A stretch of DNA of 64,000 bases from Collinsella aerofaciens (GCF_028206995.1 NZ_JAQLFL010000004.1:62001-126000); one strand, 5' to 3'; numbered from the stretch's first letter, positions 16,579 through 25,726 are shown. Numbers and translations: made by a program. Notes: generated by a model not told the origin, from the letters alone.

Positions 16579-17262
16579 TTACTCGGCCTCCTTGGCAAGC
16601 GCGGCGGCAACGGCTTCCCGCGGAATGTCGAGACCGTACGCGCGAACCTGCTCGACCGTCTTCCCGAAGACTTCCTCGACGGTCGTAGTGGCGTCGATGA
16701 GCTTTACGCGGTTTGGCTCCTCGGCAGCAATGGCGCAAAATCCCTGATAGACACGCTCTTGGAAGGCCATGCCCTTGGCCTCCATGCGGTCGGCCACACC
16801 ACGGGCGGCCATGCGCAGCGCCGCCTGCTCGGGCGTGATGTGGTAGACGAGCGTGAGCGCCGGGTGCGTTCCCGCGACGGCCAGGCTGTTGGCATCGCGC
16901 ACCATCTGGCGATCGAGGCCATCGGCAAATGCCTGGTAGCAGGTCGTGGAATCGTAGAAGCGATCGCACAGGACCACCTTGCCGGCAGCGAGGGCGGGGG
17001 CTATGACCTCGTGCACCAACTGGGCGCGCGCCGCCTCGTAGAGCAGCAACTCGCAGGTATCGCCCATCGCCGTGTTGGCAGGGTCGAGCAGCAGGGCGCG
17101 AATCTTTTCGCTGATGGCAGTGCCACCCGGCTCGCGCAGGCTCACAACCTGGTAGCCAGCGAGTTCGAGCGCGCGGGCAAGCAGGCGCGCCTGCGTGGAC
17201 TTGCCGGCGCCATCGACGCCCTCGAGCGTGATAAAGCTATGTTGAGCGGGCTCAAAAGCCAT
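16579..17262 (-). CDS. tmk: Thymidylate kinase
   Basis: 227 residues. P-loop FITLEGVDGAGKSTQARLL near the N-terminus, the DR-motif CDRFYDSTTCYQ and the lid region typical of dTMP kinases. It phosphorylates dTMP to dTDP for DNA synthesis. First gene of the tmk-holB-ricT run; the upstream gap contains a palindromic repeat at 17367-17431. Confidence 0.95.
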   Translation of the reverse strand: MAFEPAQHSFITLEGVDGAGKSTQARLLARALELAGYQVVSLREPGGTAISEKIRALLLDPANTAMGDTCELLLYEAARAQLVHEVIAPALAAGKVVLCDRFYDSTTCYQAFADGLDRQMVRDANSLAVAGTHPALTLVYHITPEQAALRMAARGVADRMEAKGMAFQERVYQGFCAIAAEEPNRVKLIDATTTVEEVFGKTVEQVRAYGLDIPREAVAAALAKEAE

Positions 17263-17366
17263 GGGCGCAGCCCCTTCCTACAAGGCGCGTAAATGCAGAT
17301 ATATCAACCAAGCCATGATACCCCAGTGCTCGGCGCGTCCCCAATGGCTAAAGGTGCCTTTCCAAA

Positions 17367-17431
17367 GTTGCGGTGAAATAGGGACTGATTGAAACTCTGA
17401 GACCGCCAAACAGTCCCTATTTCACCGCAAC
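17367..17431. repeat. Family A palindromic repeat, copy 1
   Basis: Perfect 21-bp inverted repeat: arm 17367-17387, starting GTTGCGGTGAAATAGGGAC, and its exact complement at 17411-17431, with a 23-base centre. Degenerate copies lie at 56217-56281 and 57775-57839. It sits in the divergent gap between tmk and the zinc-ribbon gene. Confidence 0.85.
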
Positions 17432-17501
17432 GTATGATGGGGATTTTTGGATGCTGGGTATAATCGTCGTATTGCATTGAAATGTGGCGAAAGGAGTGGC
17501 A

Positions 17502-18485
17502 ATGTCTCGGTATTGCGCCTCGTGCGGCAAGCTTCTTGCAGATAATGCCAAGTTCTGCACCTCGTGCGGTGCACCCGTTGAGCAAACAACCGCGAGCGAT
17601 AGCCAGCCCGCTTTTGAGCAGACCGGCTCCCTCGATACGCCGCAAGCCAAGGCGGACGACCCCCTCGCCTATCGCCCCGACCCCGCCGCAAGCCCCGCGG
17701 CCGTCGAGACCACGCAGCGCATACCCGTCGCGAGCGGCTCGCCCCAACAGCAGCCGGCTCCCGCATACGCGCCCGCTTCGCCACAGACCCCCGCTCCCAA
17801 AAAGAGCGGCACCGGGCCGCTTATCGCCGTTATCGTTGTGCTGGCGGCGATCATCATCGCCCTGGTCATCTTCTTTGCAATCAGACCGTTCGACAACGCC
17901 ACCACGCAGACGACTGCCGAGGTAGCTAAGCTGCACCATGACGTCGACGACGATGACCTAAAACCTCTCGGCGATCCCAACAGCCTGTACGACGATGATG
18001 ACGATGACGACGAGGATGGCGGCGAAGCAACGCTCTCCGAGCAGAACCTCTACCGCCGACTGAGCGAATACTACGACCTGCTCGAAGATCTCGACAGCCA
18101 GGTCCGTGGCTGCGCGCAGAACTTCAACGGCAACTATCTGGAAGAGGATCGAACCACCCGTCAAAATCTCGCCGACGTCGCCGAGCGCACGGAGGACACC
18201 ATCGAGCAGTATTACGACATCGTCGAGAACCTGGACGTCCCGACGAGCTCCAAGAACTGCAGCTCCTGGAAGGACATCATCGCCCTGTACGACGACCTGG
18301 ATCACCGCATTGACGCAATCTGTGATGCCTGGGAGATCAGCCTGAAATACGCCAAGCCTGCGGACCACAAGAATGAGATTGTGGCGCCGCTGTCGCGCGA
18401 CAACGTGGCGGGCACCAATGACAATAAGTACCGCCTAGACTTTGAGGAGCGCTATCCCGGCGCCAAGCCTGTCGAGGTGAACTAG
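17502..18485 (+). CDS. Zinc-ribbon single-pass membrane protein
   Basis: 327 residues from the ATG at 17502, preceded by AAAGGAG. The N-terminus carries a four-Cys zinc ribbon (YCASCGKLL, KFCTSCGAP). A Pro/Ala-rich disordered segment leads to one membrane helix (about residues 106-128, PLIAVIVVLAAIIIALVIFF). The outer region begins with an acidic Asp run, then a helical domain (LYRRLSEYYDLLEDL) with no recognised catalytic motif. Zinc-ribbon plus membrane-anchor architecture is common in actinobacterial envelope proteins of unknown role. Monocistronic, with a terminator downstream. Confidence 0.75.
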   Translation: MSRYCASCGKLLADNAKFCTSCGAPVEQTTASDSQPAFEQTGSLDTPQAKADDPLAYRPDPAASPAAVETTQRIPVASGSPQQQPAPAYAPASPQTPAPKKSGTGPLIAVIVVLAAIIIALVIFFAIRPFDNATTQTTAEVAKLHHDVDDDDLKPLGDPNSLYDDDDDDDEDGGEATLSEQNLYRRLSEYYDLLEDLDSQVRGCAQNFNGNYLEEDRTTRQNLADVAERTEDTIEQYYDIVENLDVPTSSKNCSSWKDIIALYDDLDHRIDAICDAWEISLKYAKPADHKNEIVAPLSRDNVAGTNDNKYRLDFEERYPGAKPVEVN

Positions 18486-18503
18486 CGCTTTGTCGTTCCC
18501 GAG

Positions 18504-18561
18504 CCGGCAGTTAGGGACGTTCCTAAACTGCCGACAGAAAAGGAACGTCCCTAACTGCCGG
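18504..18561. repeat. Perfect 21-bp palindromic repeat (GGGACGTTCC type)
   Basis: Arms 18504-18524 and 18541-18561 are exact complements, containing GGCAGTTAGGGACGTTCC. Fragments with the same word pattern (gggac..tcc with ccggca) lie at 46295-46340, 48845-48895 and 57730-57770, so this appears to be a dispersed family with degraded members. Confidence 0.8.
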
Positions 18562-18563
18562 TC

Positions 18564-18604
18564 AAAAAAACGAGCGAGAATCGCGGGGTCCTCGCTCGTT
18601 TTTT
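18564..18604. terminator. Bidirectional terminator between convergent genes
   Basis: AAAAAACGAGCGAG (18565-18578) and its exact complement (18591-18604) give a strong stem flanked by A-runs and T-runs on both strands, serving the zinc-ribbon gene and topA. Confidence 0.92.
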
Positions 18605-18627
18605 AGGGCAATGTTTCGACTGTGCCG

Positions 18628-21204
18628 TTACTTGTCGGCGGCTGCTTTCTTGGCAGTCGACTTCTTCGCGGTCGTCTTCTTGGCGGCAGTGGCTTTCTTA
18701 GCCGTCGTCTTCTTTGCCGTGCTCGCCTTGGTTGTGGTCTTGCGGCCGCGGACGGGCTTCTTCTCCTTGGTCGGGCAGTCCATGTTCACGCAGATGCGCC
18801 ACGGTCCGCGCGCCGTGTTGACCACCACTATGGGAGCGCCGCACTCGGGGCAGGTCTCACCCGTCGCCTCGAGCTTGCCGCGCGCCGGCAGCGGATAGCT
18901 CACGCCACAGTCATCGTAGTTGGTGCAGCGGATAAAGCGCTTGCCGCTCTTCTCGCTCTTGTGCGCGATCAGGTCGCCATGACGTCCTGCCTCGGCGCAC
19001 ACCTTGCACTCGCCCACCTTAAGGTCTGGCTCGTAGTTGGTGGGGCACGTGGGGTTCACGCAAATCTCGAAGGCCTTCTGGCGGAACGGCTGGCACTTAA
19101 TGCGCGGCGCGCCGCACTCGGGGCACACGGCCGCCTCGCCCTCGAGCGGGCTTACCTTGACGCCGCTCGGCACCGGATAGGTCACGTCGCAGTCGGGCCA
19201 GCCCATGCAGCCGATAAAGCTGCCGCGGGTCTTGGCGCTCGTCTTCATAACCAGGTCCTTGCCGCACTTGGGGCAGGCACCCACGCGCGCATCGGCCGTG
19301 ACGGCGTCGCTGATGGCGTCGCCCAGCTCCTGCGTATGCTTGAGTAGCTCGTCGAGCACGCCGGCCAGCAGCGCGCGCGAGTGCGTCACGACATGCTCTT
19401 CGGTATCCTCGCCGCGCTCCACGCGGGTCATATCGCCATCGAGCTCGCTGGTCATATCGGGGCTCGTGATGCGCGGGGCAAACTGCGTCAGCGCGTCGAT
19501 GATGGCGATGCCTAGCTGGCTCGGCTCAACGGGATCATTTTTGAGATAGCGCACGGCGTACAGACGCTCGATGATGCTCGCGCGCGTGGACTTGGTACCC
19601 AGGCCGCGCTTTTCCATCTCCTGAACGAGCTTGCCCTGGCTATAGCGCGCGGGCGGCTCGGTCTGCTTGGCCTCGAGCTTAATGTCAAACACGTCGACCG
19701 TATCGCCCTGCTCCAGCGGCGGCATCTGCTCGTCGCGCTTAAGGCCGTACGGATAGGCCTCGCGGAAGCCAGGGGTCACGAGCACGTCGCCCGAGGCCAC
19801 GAACGGCTCGCCGTTGACGTCGAGCTCGAGCTTGGTGTTCTCGATGGTCGCGGGACCCATAAGCGTTGCCAGGAAGCGACGGGCGATGAGGTCGTAGAGC
19901 TTGCGCTGGCCGCCGTCGAGCGTGGATGGGTCGCCCTCGCCCGTGGGATAGATAGGCGGGTGGTCGGTGGTCTCGACCTTGCCGCGCGTGGGCTTCATGG
20001 GACCGGCGAGCACCTTTTTGCAAACGGGCGCCAGCGCCGGGTTGATCTTTGCCAGGTCGCTTACCACGGCGCCCAGATCGAGCGTCGCAGGGTACACGGT
20101 GTTGTCGACACGCGGGTAGCTGATAAGGCCCGCCATGTAGAGGGACTCGGCGATGCGCATCGTACGCGCAGGCGAGATGCCCTCGGCCGCGGCGGCAGCC
20201 TGCAGCGAGGTGGTCGCAAACGGCGTGGGCGGCTGCTGCTTGCGCGAGCGTTTGGTCACCGCGGCGACGGTTGCCGTCGTAACGCCGTCGACATGGCCGT
20301 ACGCCGTCTCGGCAGCATCCTTGTCGGTAAAGCGTACCGTCTTGTGCGCAATCTTAAAGCGGTCGTCCTCGGCAGCACCCTGCGCGGCACCCATACCGCG
20401 GATCTGCCAATAGTCCTCGGGCACAAACGCCATGCGCTCGCGCTCGCGCTCGACCACCAGGGCAAGCGTCGGCGTCTGCACGCGGCCGGCGGAACGCACG
20501 TTGCCAAAGCCGCCAAACTTGGCGAGCGTCAGGTAGCGCGTGAGCACCGCACCCCAAATGAGGTCGATGTGCTGACGGCTCTCGCCGGCGTCGGCCAGGT
20601 TCTGGTCGAGCGAGACAAGGTTATCGAAGGCCTGCGTGATCTCGGCCTTGGTAAACGAAGAATACTGGGCGCGGGCAACCGGCAAGTCCGGCGCAACCTC
20701 GCGCACCTTGTTGAGGGCGTCCGAACCGATCAGTTCGCCCTCGCGATCGAAGTCCGTGGCGATGATGACGCTGTCGGACTTTTTGGCGAGGTTCTTGAGC
20801 GAGCGGATGAGCTCCTTCTCAGCCGGCAGCTTAATGACGGGTGCCCAGGTGAGATAGGGCAGGCTCTCAAGCTTCCAGCCCTTGATGGAGATGCCATCGG
20901 CAAGGAACGGCTTACGCTTGGTGTCGTAAGGCGGACGAGCCAGGCCATCGGGCATGTCGGCCGGCAGCATCTCGCCGTCCTCGGTAACCGAATACCAGCC
21001 CAGCTTTTTATCGAACAGCACGCTGTCGCAAAAATCGGGCGCAAGGATGTGACCGGCCAGGCCGATGGTCACGCACTCCTCGCCCTTCCACTCAAAACGG
21101 TAGATGGCGGTGTTGTACACCTTATCCTTTTTGGGTTTACCCGTGGACAGACGCTCGGCGATCTGACGCGCGGCGTCGTTTTTCTCGGCGATGATGAGCT
21201 TCAA
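18628..21204 (-). CDS. topA: DNA topoisomerase I (type IA), archaeal-like core with zinc ribbons and a Lys/Ala tail
   Basis: 858 residues. Toprim domain with DFDREGE at 151-157; catalytic Tyr363 in GLISYPRVDNT, a form closer to archaeal type IA enzymes than the usual bacterial GLITYMRTDS. The C-terminal third has four zinc-ribbon units (CPKCGKDL/GCMGWPDC, CPECGAPRIK/CVNPTCP, CKVCAEAG/CTNYDDC, CPECGAPIVV/CVNMDCP), then ~40 residues of histone-H1-like Lys/Ala/Thr repeats (KKTTAKKATAAKKTTAKK) likely to bind DNA. It relaxes negative supercoils. Last gene after tatA-tatC-hypA-hypB. Confidence 0.93.
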   Translation of the reverse strand: MKLIIAEKNDAARQIAERLSTGKPKKDKVYNTAIYRFEWKGEECVTIGLAGHILAPDFCDSVLFDKKLGWYSVTEDGEMLPADMPDGLARPPYDTKRKPFLADGISIKGWKLESLPYLTWAPVIKLPAEKELIRSLKNLAKKSDSVIIATDFDREGELIGSDALNKVREVAPDLPVARAQYSSFTKAEITQAFDNLVSLDQNLADAGESRQHIDLIWGAVLTRYLTLAKFGGFGNVRSAGRVQTPTLALVVERERERMAFVPEDYWQIRGMGAAQGAAEDDRFKIAHKTVRFTDKDAAETAYGHVDGVTTATVAAVTKRSRKQQPPTPFATTSLQAAAAAEGISPARTMRIAESLYMAGLISYPRVDNTVYPATLDLGAVVSDLAKINPALAPVCKKVLAGPMKPTRGKVETTDHPPIYPTGEGDPSTLDGGQRKLYDLIARRFLATLMGPATIENTKLELDVNGEPFVASGDVLVTPGFREAYPYGLKRDEQMPPLEQGDTVDVFDIKLEAKQTEPPARYSQGKLVQEMEKRGLGTKSTRASIIERLYAVRYLKNDPVEPSQLGIAIIDALTQFAPRITSPDMTSELDGDMTRVERGEDTEEHVVTHSRALLAGVLDELLKHTQELGDAISDAVTADARVGACPKCGKDLVMKTSAKTRGSFIGCMGWPDCDVTYPVPSGVKVSPLEGEAAVCPECGAPRIKCQPFRQKAFEICVNPTCPTNYEPDLKVGECKVCAEAGRHGDLIAHKSEKSGKRFIRCTNYDDCGVSYPLPARGKLEATGETCPECGAPIVVVNTARGPWRICVNMDCPTKEKKPVRGRKTTTKASTAKKTTAKKATAAKKTTAKKSTAKKAAADK

Positions 21205-21258
21205 AAGAGGCTCCTATCTCGTATCTCTGCGGCTACGCCCGCCCGTATGGCGGCCGAC

Positions 21259-21942
21259 TTACGCCCTTGCTTGCTCAATCTGCCCGATGAGCCAATCGCA
21301 CCAGGCATCCATGCCCTCGCCCTTGCGCGCGCTGACGGAAAACCGCGGCGCCTGCGGATTGAGGTCATCGAGTGTCTTAGTATACCTATCCATGTCAAAA
21401 TCGAAAGCCGGGGCCACATCGACCTTGTTGAGCAGCTGCGCGCCGGCGTGCTGAAAGATGCCCGGGTACTTGATGGGCTTGTCGTCGCCCTCGGGCACCG
21501 AGAGAATCATGATGGACAGGTTTTCGCCCAGGTCAAAGTCGACTGGGCAGACCAGGTTACCCACGTTTTCGATAAAGATGACGTCGATGTTTTCCAGACC
21601 CACGGCCTGGTCGAACGCGTCAACGGCCTCCATGATCATGTTGCCCTCGAGGTGGCACAGGCCGCCCGTGTTGATCTGGATGGCAGGCATGCCGGCTTCC
21701 TTCATGGTGATGGCGTCGACGTCCGAGGCGATGTCGCCCTCGATGACGGCGCAGCGCAAGCCGGCCTTGTCGCGCAGGCGCTCGTTGGTGCCCAGGATCG
21801 TAGTGGTCTTGCCCGAACCGGGACTCGACAAGACGTTGATCACATAAGTGTTTGTCTCATTAAATCGTTGACGCAGTTGATCTGCCAGGCGCTCATTGCG
21901 CGACAGAATCGGCGACGCGATATCAATCGTTTTCTCGACCAT
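21259..21942 (-). CDS. hypB: Hydrogenase nickel-incorporation GTPase HypB
   Basis: 227 residues. SIMIBI-class GTPase: P-loop SSPGSGKTT (about 39-47), VIEGDIASDVDA, the metal-site Cys in NTGGLCHLEGN, ENVGNLVCPVDFDLGE and NKVDVAPAF for guanine binding. It delivers nickel to [NiFe]-hydrogenase with HypA, whose gene lies just upstream. It lacks the His-rich N-terminus some HypB proteins use to store nickel. No hydrogenase structural gene is in the window. Confidence 0.95.
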   Translation of the reverse strand: MVEKTIDIASPILSRNERLADQLRQRFNETNTYVINVLSSPGSGKTTTILGTNERLRDKAGLRCAVIEGDIASDVDAITMKEAGMPAIQINTGGLCHLEGNMIMEAVDAFDQAVGLENIDVIFIENVGNLVCPVDFDLGENLSIMILSVPEGDDKPIKYPGIFQHAGAQLLNKVDVAPAFDFDMDRYTKTLDDLNPQAPRFSVSARKGEGMDAWCDWLIGQIEQARA

Positions 21943-21996
21943 ACTTAGCGCTCCTTACTTCTACCATTTATACCCCGTCCCCAGGTTGCTGGCGGG

Positions 21997-22353
21997 CTAA
22001 TCGTCGGGGGTCTCGATCTCGATACTTGCGATGTCGAGTTCGCGGCCGTGCAGCAGACGCACGTTGGCGCCGCCACACTGGGGACAGCGACAATGGAAAC
22101 GGTCGTGATCAAAGACCTCGCCGCAGTCCAGGCACTCGCTTTGTGGATGGACTTCCTCCACGGCAAGCTCGCAGCCGCGCGTGAGCGGGTCCTCGTCGCG
22201 AAACGTCTCCCAGGCAAAGTCGAGCGCCTCGCGCACGACCTCGGTCATATCCCCGATACGCAGCGTTACCAAAACGGCGCGCGAGGCCCCCGCCCCACGC
22301 GCCGCGCGAATCACTGTATCGAGTATGCCGTTGACAATGCCAACCTCGTGCAT
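21997..22353 (-). CDS. hypA: Hydrogenase nickel chaperone HypA
   Basis: 118 residues. The N-terminal Met-His-Glu nickel site is intact (MHEVGIVNGI), and two CxxC zinc motifs (CLDCG, CPQCGG) form the zinc domain. It works with HypB in inserting nickel into [NiFe]-hydrogenase. It lies between tatC (seven bases upstream) and hypB. Confidence 0.95.
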   Translation of the reverse strand: MHEVGIVNGILDTVIRAARGAGASRAVLVTLRIGDMTEVVREALDFAWETFRDEDPLTRGCELAVEEVHPQSECLDCGEVFDHDRFHCRCPQCGGANVRLLHGRELDIASIEIETPDD

Positions 22354-22359
22354 ACCGAT

Positions 22360-23151
22360 TTACTCCTCGTCGTCCTCATCGTCCGAGAACAGGTCCAGAC
22401 GACTCACAAACAGGCCCTCCTTGCCCTCGCGCGCGGTAATGACCACGCGAGCGATGGCAAGCGAAATCTCGTAGAGCGAGAGCAGAGCGCCATACATGAG
22501 GCCCAGCGTAACGGGCGAGCCGTCGGGCGTAATCACAGCCGATCCCACAAGCAGGCCCACGTACACGTAGCGCCAGGCGCCGCGGAAGGCCGCGTAGGAC
22601 ACGATGTGGAAGACGGACAGGTAGAAGATGATGAGCGGCAGCTCAAACGCCACACCAAAGCCGATCATAAAGAGCAGCTCCATGTTGACGTAGTTCTCCA
22701 GATCGGGCAGCGCCGTGGCGACGGCCGAGGTCTCGCCGATGAGCCACTCAAAGCCTGCCGGGATAATGATGAAGTAGCAGAAGATGGCACCCAGGAAGAA
22801 CAGCACCGTCGAGGCGAGTACCGTAGGCACGACCCACTTGCGCTCGTTGGGACGCAGTGCCGGCAGGAAAAACGCCAGAATCTGCCAGATGATCATGGGC
22901 GTGCACATGACCACGGCCATCTTGATGGCCAGCGAGAAGCGCAGGCCAAAGCCGCCGAGCGTGGTGGTGATGTAGAACTTACCGTCCGGCACAAACGAGC
23001 GGATGGGATCTTCCAGGATATCGAGCACCACGGGCGTGGCGAAGTACAGCACGATAGCGGCGGCAAACACCGACACGACCACGATAGTCAGACGGCGACG
23101 GAGCTCTCCCAGGTGATCGAAGAGCGGCATACGCGCAGGTCCGATAGGCAT
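22360..23151 (-). CDS. tatC: Twin-arginine translocase subunit TatC
   Basis: 263 residues, six membrane helices. The N-terminal FDHLGELRRRL is the TatC signature that recognises twin-arginine signals, followed by FYITTTLGGFGLRFSLAIKM, the family FxE-type segment GVAFELPLIIFYL, and ITPDGSPVTLGLM. The C-terminus is an acidic tail. The ATG at 23151 overlaps the last base of tatA. Placement beside hypAB fits export of a Tat-dependent hydrogenase or other cofactor enzyme. Confidence 0.95.
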   Translation of the reverse strand: MPIGPARMPLFDHLGELRRRLTIVVVSVFAAAIVLYFATPVVLDILEDPIRSFVPDGKFYITTTLGGFGLRFSLAIKMAVVMCTPMIIWQILAFFLPALRPNERKWVVPTVLASTVLFFLGAIFCYFIIIPAGFEWLIGETSAVATALPDLENYVNMELLFMIGFGVAFELPLIIFYLSVFHIVSYAAFRGAWRYVYVGLLVGSAVITPDGSPVTLGLMYGALLSLYEISLAIARVVITAREGKEGLFVSRLDLFSDDEDDEE

Positions 23152-23753
23152 TACTCATCGCCTCCCTTCGGGGTGTCGGCGGCAGCGGCCTCGTCCTCGT
23201 CCTCGTCCTCGGCCTCGAGCTCGCGAGCGAGCTGGTCGACGACGGCCTTGCGCTTGCGGGGACGACGGGCATAGAGGTCGGCCGTCGTGGGCTCTGCCGG
23301 CTCAGGCTCGGGCTCCGGTTCTGCAGCAGGCTCAGGCTCGACGACAGGCTCAGCGGCAGCGGCAGGCTCGGCACCCTCGGCCTCGGACTCCTCAGCAGCA
23401 CCCTCGCCCTCGGCGGCAGCCTCGCTCGCGGCCTTCTCGGCAGCAAGACGGGCGCGACGCTCGGCAAAGGTCTCCTTCTTGGCGGGCGCTGCCGTCTCGG
23501 CGGCATCCTCGTCCGCATCGGAATCGTCGTCGGTCGCAGCAGCCTTCTTGGGCTTGACCGGGGCCGAAGCGGCCTCGCTCACCGGATCGATAATCTCGGA
23601 CTGAACAACGGCCGTCATCTTTTCCTGCGTCTCGCGGAACTGACGGATGGCACGGCCGATCGTGCGGCCCATCTGCGGGAGCTTATCCGGGCCAAACAGC
23701 AAAAAGCCGAAGACCACGATGATCGCGAGCTCACCCTCTCCAATACCAAACAC
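23151..23753 (-). CDS. tatA: TatA/TatB-family translocase subunit with a long acidic tail
   Basis: 200 residues from the GTG at 23753, preceded by GGAGG; upstream codons have no ribosome binding site. Short membrane helix (GIGEGELAIIVVFGFLLFG), the hinge FGPDKLPQMGR and an amphipathic helix (AIRQFRETQEKM), as in TatA/TatB. The remaining ~140 residues are low-complexity Ala/Glu/Pro with a closing basic-acidic stretch, far longer than typical TatA. Whether it acts as TatA or TatB is unclear; it is the only one in the window. Confidence 0.88.
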   Translation of the reverse strand: MFGIGEGELAIIVVFGFLLFGPDKLPQMGRTIGRAIRQFRETQEKMTAVVQSEIIDPVSEAASAPVKPKKAAATDDDSDADEDAAETAAPAKKETFAERRARLAAEKAASEAAAEGEGAAEESEAEGAEPAAAAEPVVEPEPAAEPEPEPEPAEPTTADLYARRPRKRKAVVDQLARELEAEDEDEDEAAAADTPKGGDE

Positions 23754-23906
23754 ACATACCTCCAAGGCTCGATGTGAGTCGAGCCCGCACCGCGCCATTC
23801 GGCCGGAACTCGTCTATTCATTCGGTCAAGTATAGCGCCCGGACGCCAAAACGTCCGAGCGCATCACAAACATATGCCAAACGGCACGCCCTTTTGGGGG
23901 CAAAGA

Positions 23907-24221
23907 TTATGCAGCGGTGATCGAAATCTCTTGGTCGACACCCAACAGCTGAACCACGCGCATCACCGGGGGCTGCACATTGGTGCAGCTAAAGCGCTTG
24001 CCGTGGTCGACCGCGTGGTGTGCGGCGCCCACGAGCACGCCAATGCCCGTCGAATCGATGTAGCTCACCTGGGCAAAATCGAGCTCAACGGCCTCAGTGG
24101 GCTGCTCGAGCGCCAGGTCGATGGCATTGCGCAAGCTATCGGCGTTAGAGATATCGATCTCGCCGGCCACCTTAATGGTGTAGAGCTCTGGCGTGGGGTT
24201 GGTGGAAATACCCAAATCCAT
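23907..24221 (-). CDS. STAS-domain anti-sigma-factor antagonist
   Basis: 104-residue single STAS domain (SpoIIAA/RsbV type). The phospho-acceptor is Ser57 in YIDSTGIGVLVG, and the N-terminal YTIKVAGEIDISNADSLRNAI is the canonical strand-helix. Such proteins release a sigma factor by binding its anti-sigma kinase. No kinase, phosphatase or sigma gene is adjacent, so the partners are elsewhere. Confidence 0.9.
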   Translation of the reverse strand: MDLGISTNPTPELYTIKVAGEIDISNADSLRNAIDLALEQPTEAVELDFAQVSYIDSTGIGVLVGAAHHAVDHGKRFSCTNVQPPVMRVVQLLGVDQEISITAA

Positions 24222-24272
24222 GTATACGCTCCTTTACGTATCGAAAGTGCGGATAGTACGGGAAGCCGCGCG

Positions 24273-25577
24273 TTAGGCGCGCTCGGCACGCGCAAGCTCG
24301 GCAGCGACGAGCTTAACAGCCAGCACCAGCACATCGAGCGCGGCCTCCAGGTCCTCGACCGTGGGATAGCTCGGCGCGATGCGGATGTTGGTGTCGCGCG
24401 GATCCTTGCCATAAGGCCAGGTGGCACCAGCCGGCGTGAGCTTGACGCCCAGGTCGGCGCAGAGCGCGGCGACCTTCCGGGCCGAGCCCTCGGGACCATC
24501 GAAGCTTACAAAGTAGCCGCCGCGGGGGTGCGTCCAGGTGGCGCAGCCCGTGTCGCCCAAGCCCTCGGTGAGCTTTCGCTCGACAGCCTCAAAGCGCGGG
24601 CGCAGGAACTCGGCATGCTTTTTCATGTGCTCCTTGACCGCCTCGATGGTGGGAAGGAAGCGCACGTGACGCAGCTGGTTGAGCTTATCGGCGCTGATGA
24701 GGCCGGCCTTCAGGCGCTTGGAGAACTCCGCGATAACCGCGGGGCTCGCACCGATAAAGCCGATACCGGCACCCGGGAAGGTGATCTTGGACGTCGAGGC
24801 GAATGCCACCACGCGGTCCTCGGTGCCCGCCGCGCGGGCAAGATCAAAGATGTTGGCGAGCTCGTCGGTCTCGTCGTACAGGTCGTGCACGCAGTAGGCG
24901 TTGTCCCAGAAGATGCGGAAATCGGGCGCGGCCGTGTGCATCTCGACCAGGCGGCGCACGGTGTCCTCGCTAAAGGTGATACCCGTGGGGTTGGAATACT
25001 TGGGCACGCACCAGATGCCCTTGATGGAATCGTCGGCGGCAACGAGACGCTCGATCTCGTCCATGTCGGGGCCGTTGTCGGTCATCGCGACGGGGACGTT
25101 CTCGATACCCAGGTCGGCGGTGATGCCAAAGTGGCGGTCGTAGCCGGGAACAGGGCACAGGAACTTGACCTTCTTGCCGTCATGCGCGGCCTCGTAAGCC
25201 TCCCAAGGCTCGCTGCCGCACGAGCCGCAGCGCCAGAACATACCGGCGATATCGTGCTCAATCAGCAGGCTCGATGAACCCAGCACGAGCGTCTGCTCGG
25301 CGGGGCAGCCCAAGAACCCCCCTGCCAGCTTGCGTGCCGAGGGAATGCCCTCAAAGCAGCCGTAGTTGGAGCAGTCGACATTGCCGTCGTGCAGATCGGC
25401 ATCGGCATTGAGGATATCGAGCATGGGTCGAGAGATGTCCACCTGGGAGGGCGACGGCTTGCCGCGGGCCATATCGAGCGCCAGGCCCTTGGCCTTGACC
25501 TCGGCGACCTCGGCTTTGAGCACCTCGATGGCGGCATCGAGTTCGGTGGTTTCCATCTTCTGGTAGATCGTCTGCAT
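24273..25577 (-). CDS. Aspartate aminotransferase subgroup Ic-like PLP enzyme
   Basis: 434 residues. Fold-type I aminotransferase with the AspT-like start LDMARGKPSPSQVDIS, substrate loop NYGCFEG, the Asn/Asp pocket CVPKYSNPTGITFS and the PLP lysine in FASTSKITFPGAGIGF. Arg in NIRIAPSYP would bind the substrate carboxylate. This matches the actinobacterial subgroup Ic aspartate aminotransferase family, which transfers amino groups between aspartate/alanine and 2-oxo acids. It is followed on the same strand by the STAS gene, 51 bases on. Confidence 0.88.
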   Translation of the reverse strand: MQTIYQKMETTELDAAIEVLKAEVAEVKAKGLALDMARGKPSPSQVDISRPMLDILNADADLHDGNVDCSNYGCFEGIPSARKLAGGFLGCPAEQTLVLGSSSLLIEHDIAGMFWRCGSCGSEPWEAYEAAHDGKKVKFLCPVPGYDRHFGITADLGIENVPVAMTDNGPDMDEIERLVAADDSIKGIWCVPKYSNPTGITFSEDTVRRLVEMHTAAPDFRIFWDNAYCVHDLYDETDELANIFDLARAAGTEDRVVAFASTSKITFPGAGIGFIGASPAVIAEFSKRLKAGLISADKLNQLRHVRFLPTIEAVKEHMKKHAEFLRPRFEAVERKLTEGLGDTGCATWTHPRGGYFVSFDGPEGSARKVAALCADLGVKLTPAGATWPYGKDPRDTNIRIAPSYPTVEDLEAALDVLVLAVKLVAAELARAERA

Positions 25578-25726
25578 GGGTGCGACCTTTCGCGAAGCGG
25601 TACGTTGCAGTTCGTCTAAGTATAGACCGCCACCGCCGCAAGGGTATGAAGCCGTGATAGATTAAGTCCATCGCAATAAATTACGAAACGCCGCGCATGC
25701 CGGCGTGGGGCGCCCAAGGAGGCACT

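Noticed and set aside
19960..21948. A long plus-strand open frame of over 600 codons opposite topA and hypB
   Set aside because: It is antisense to two well-conserved genes; in GC-rich coding DNA such open antisense frames are common, and it has no ribosome binding site or recognisable domain. The same applies to frames opposite nhaA-ppaC, eno, purH and the His-tailed dehydrogenase.
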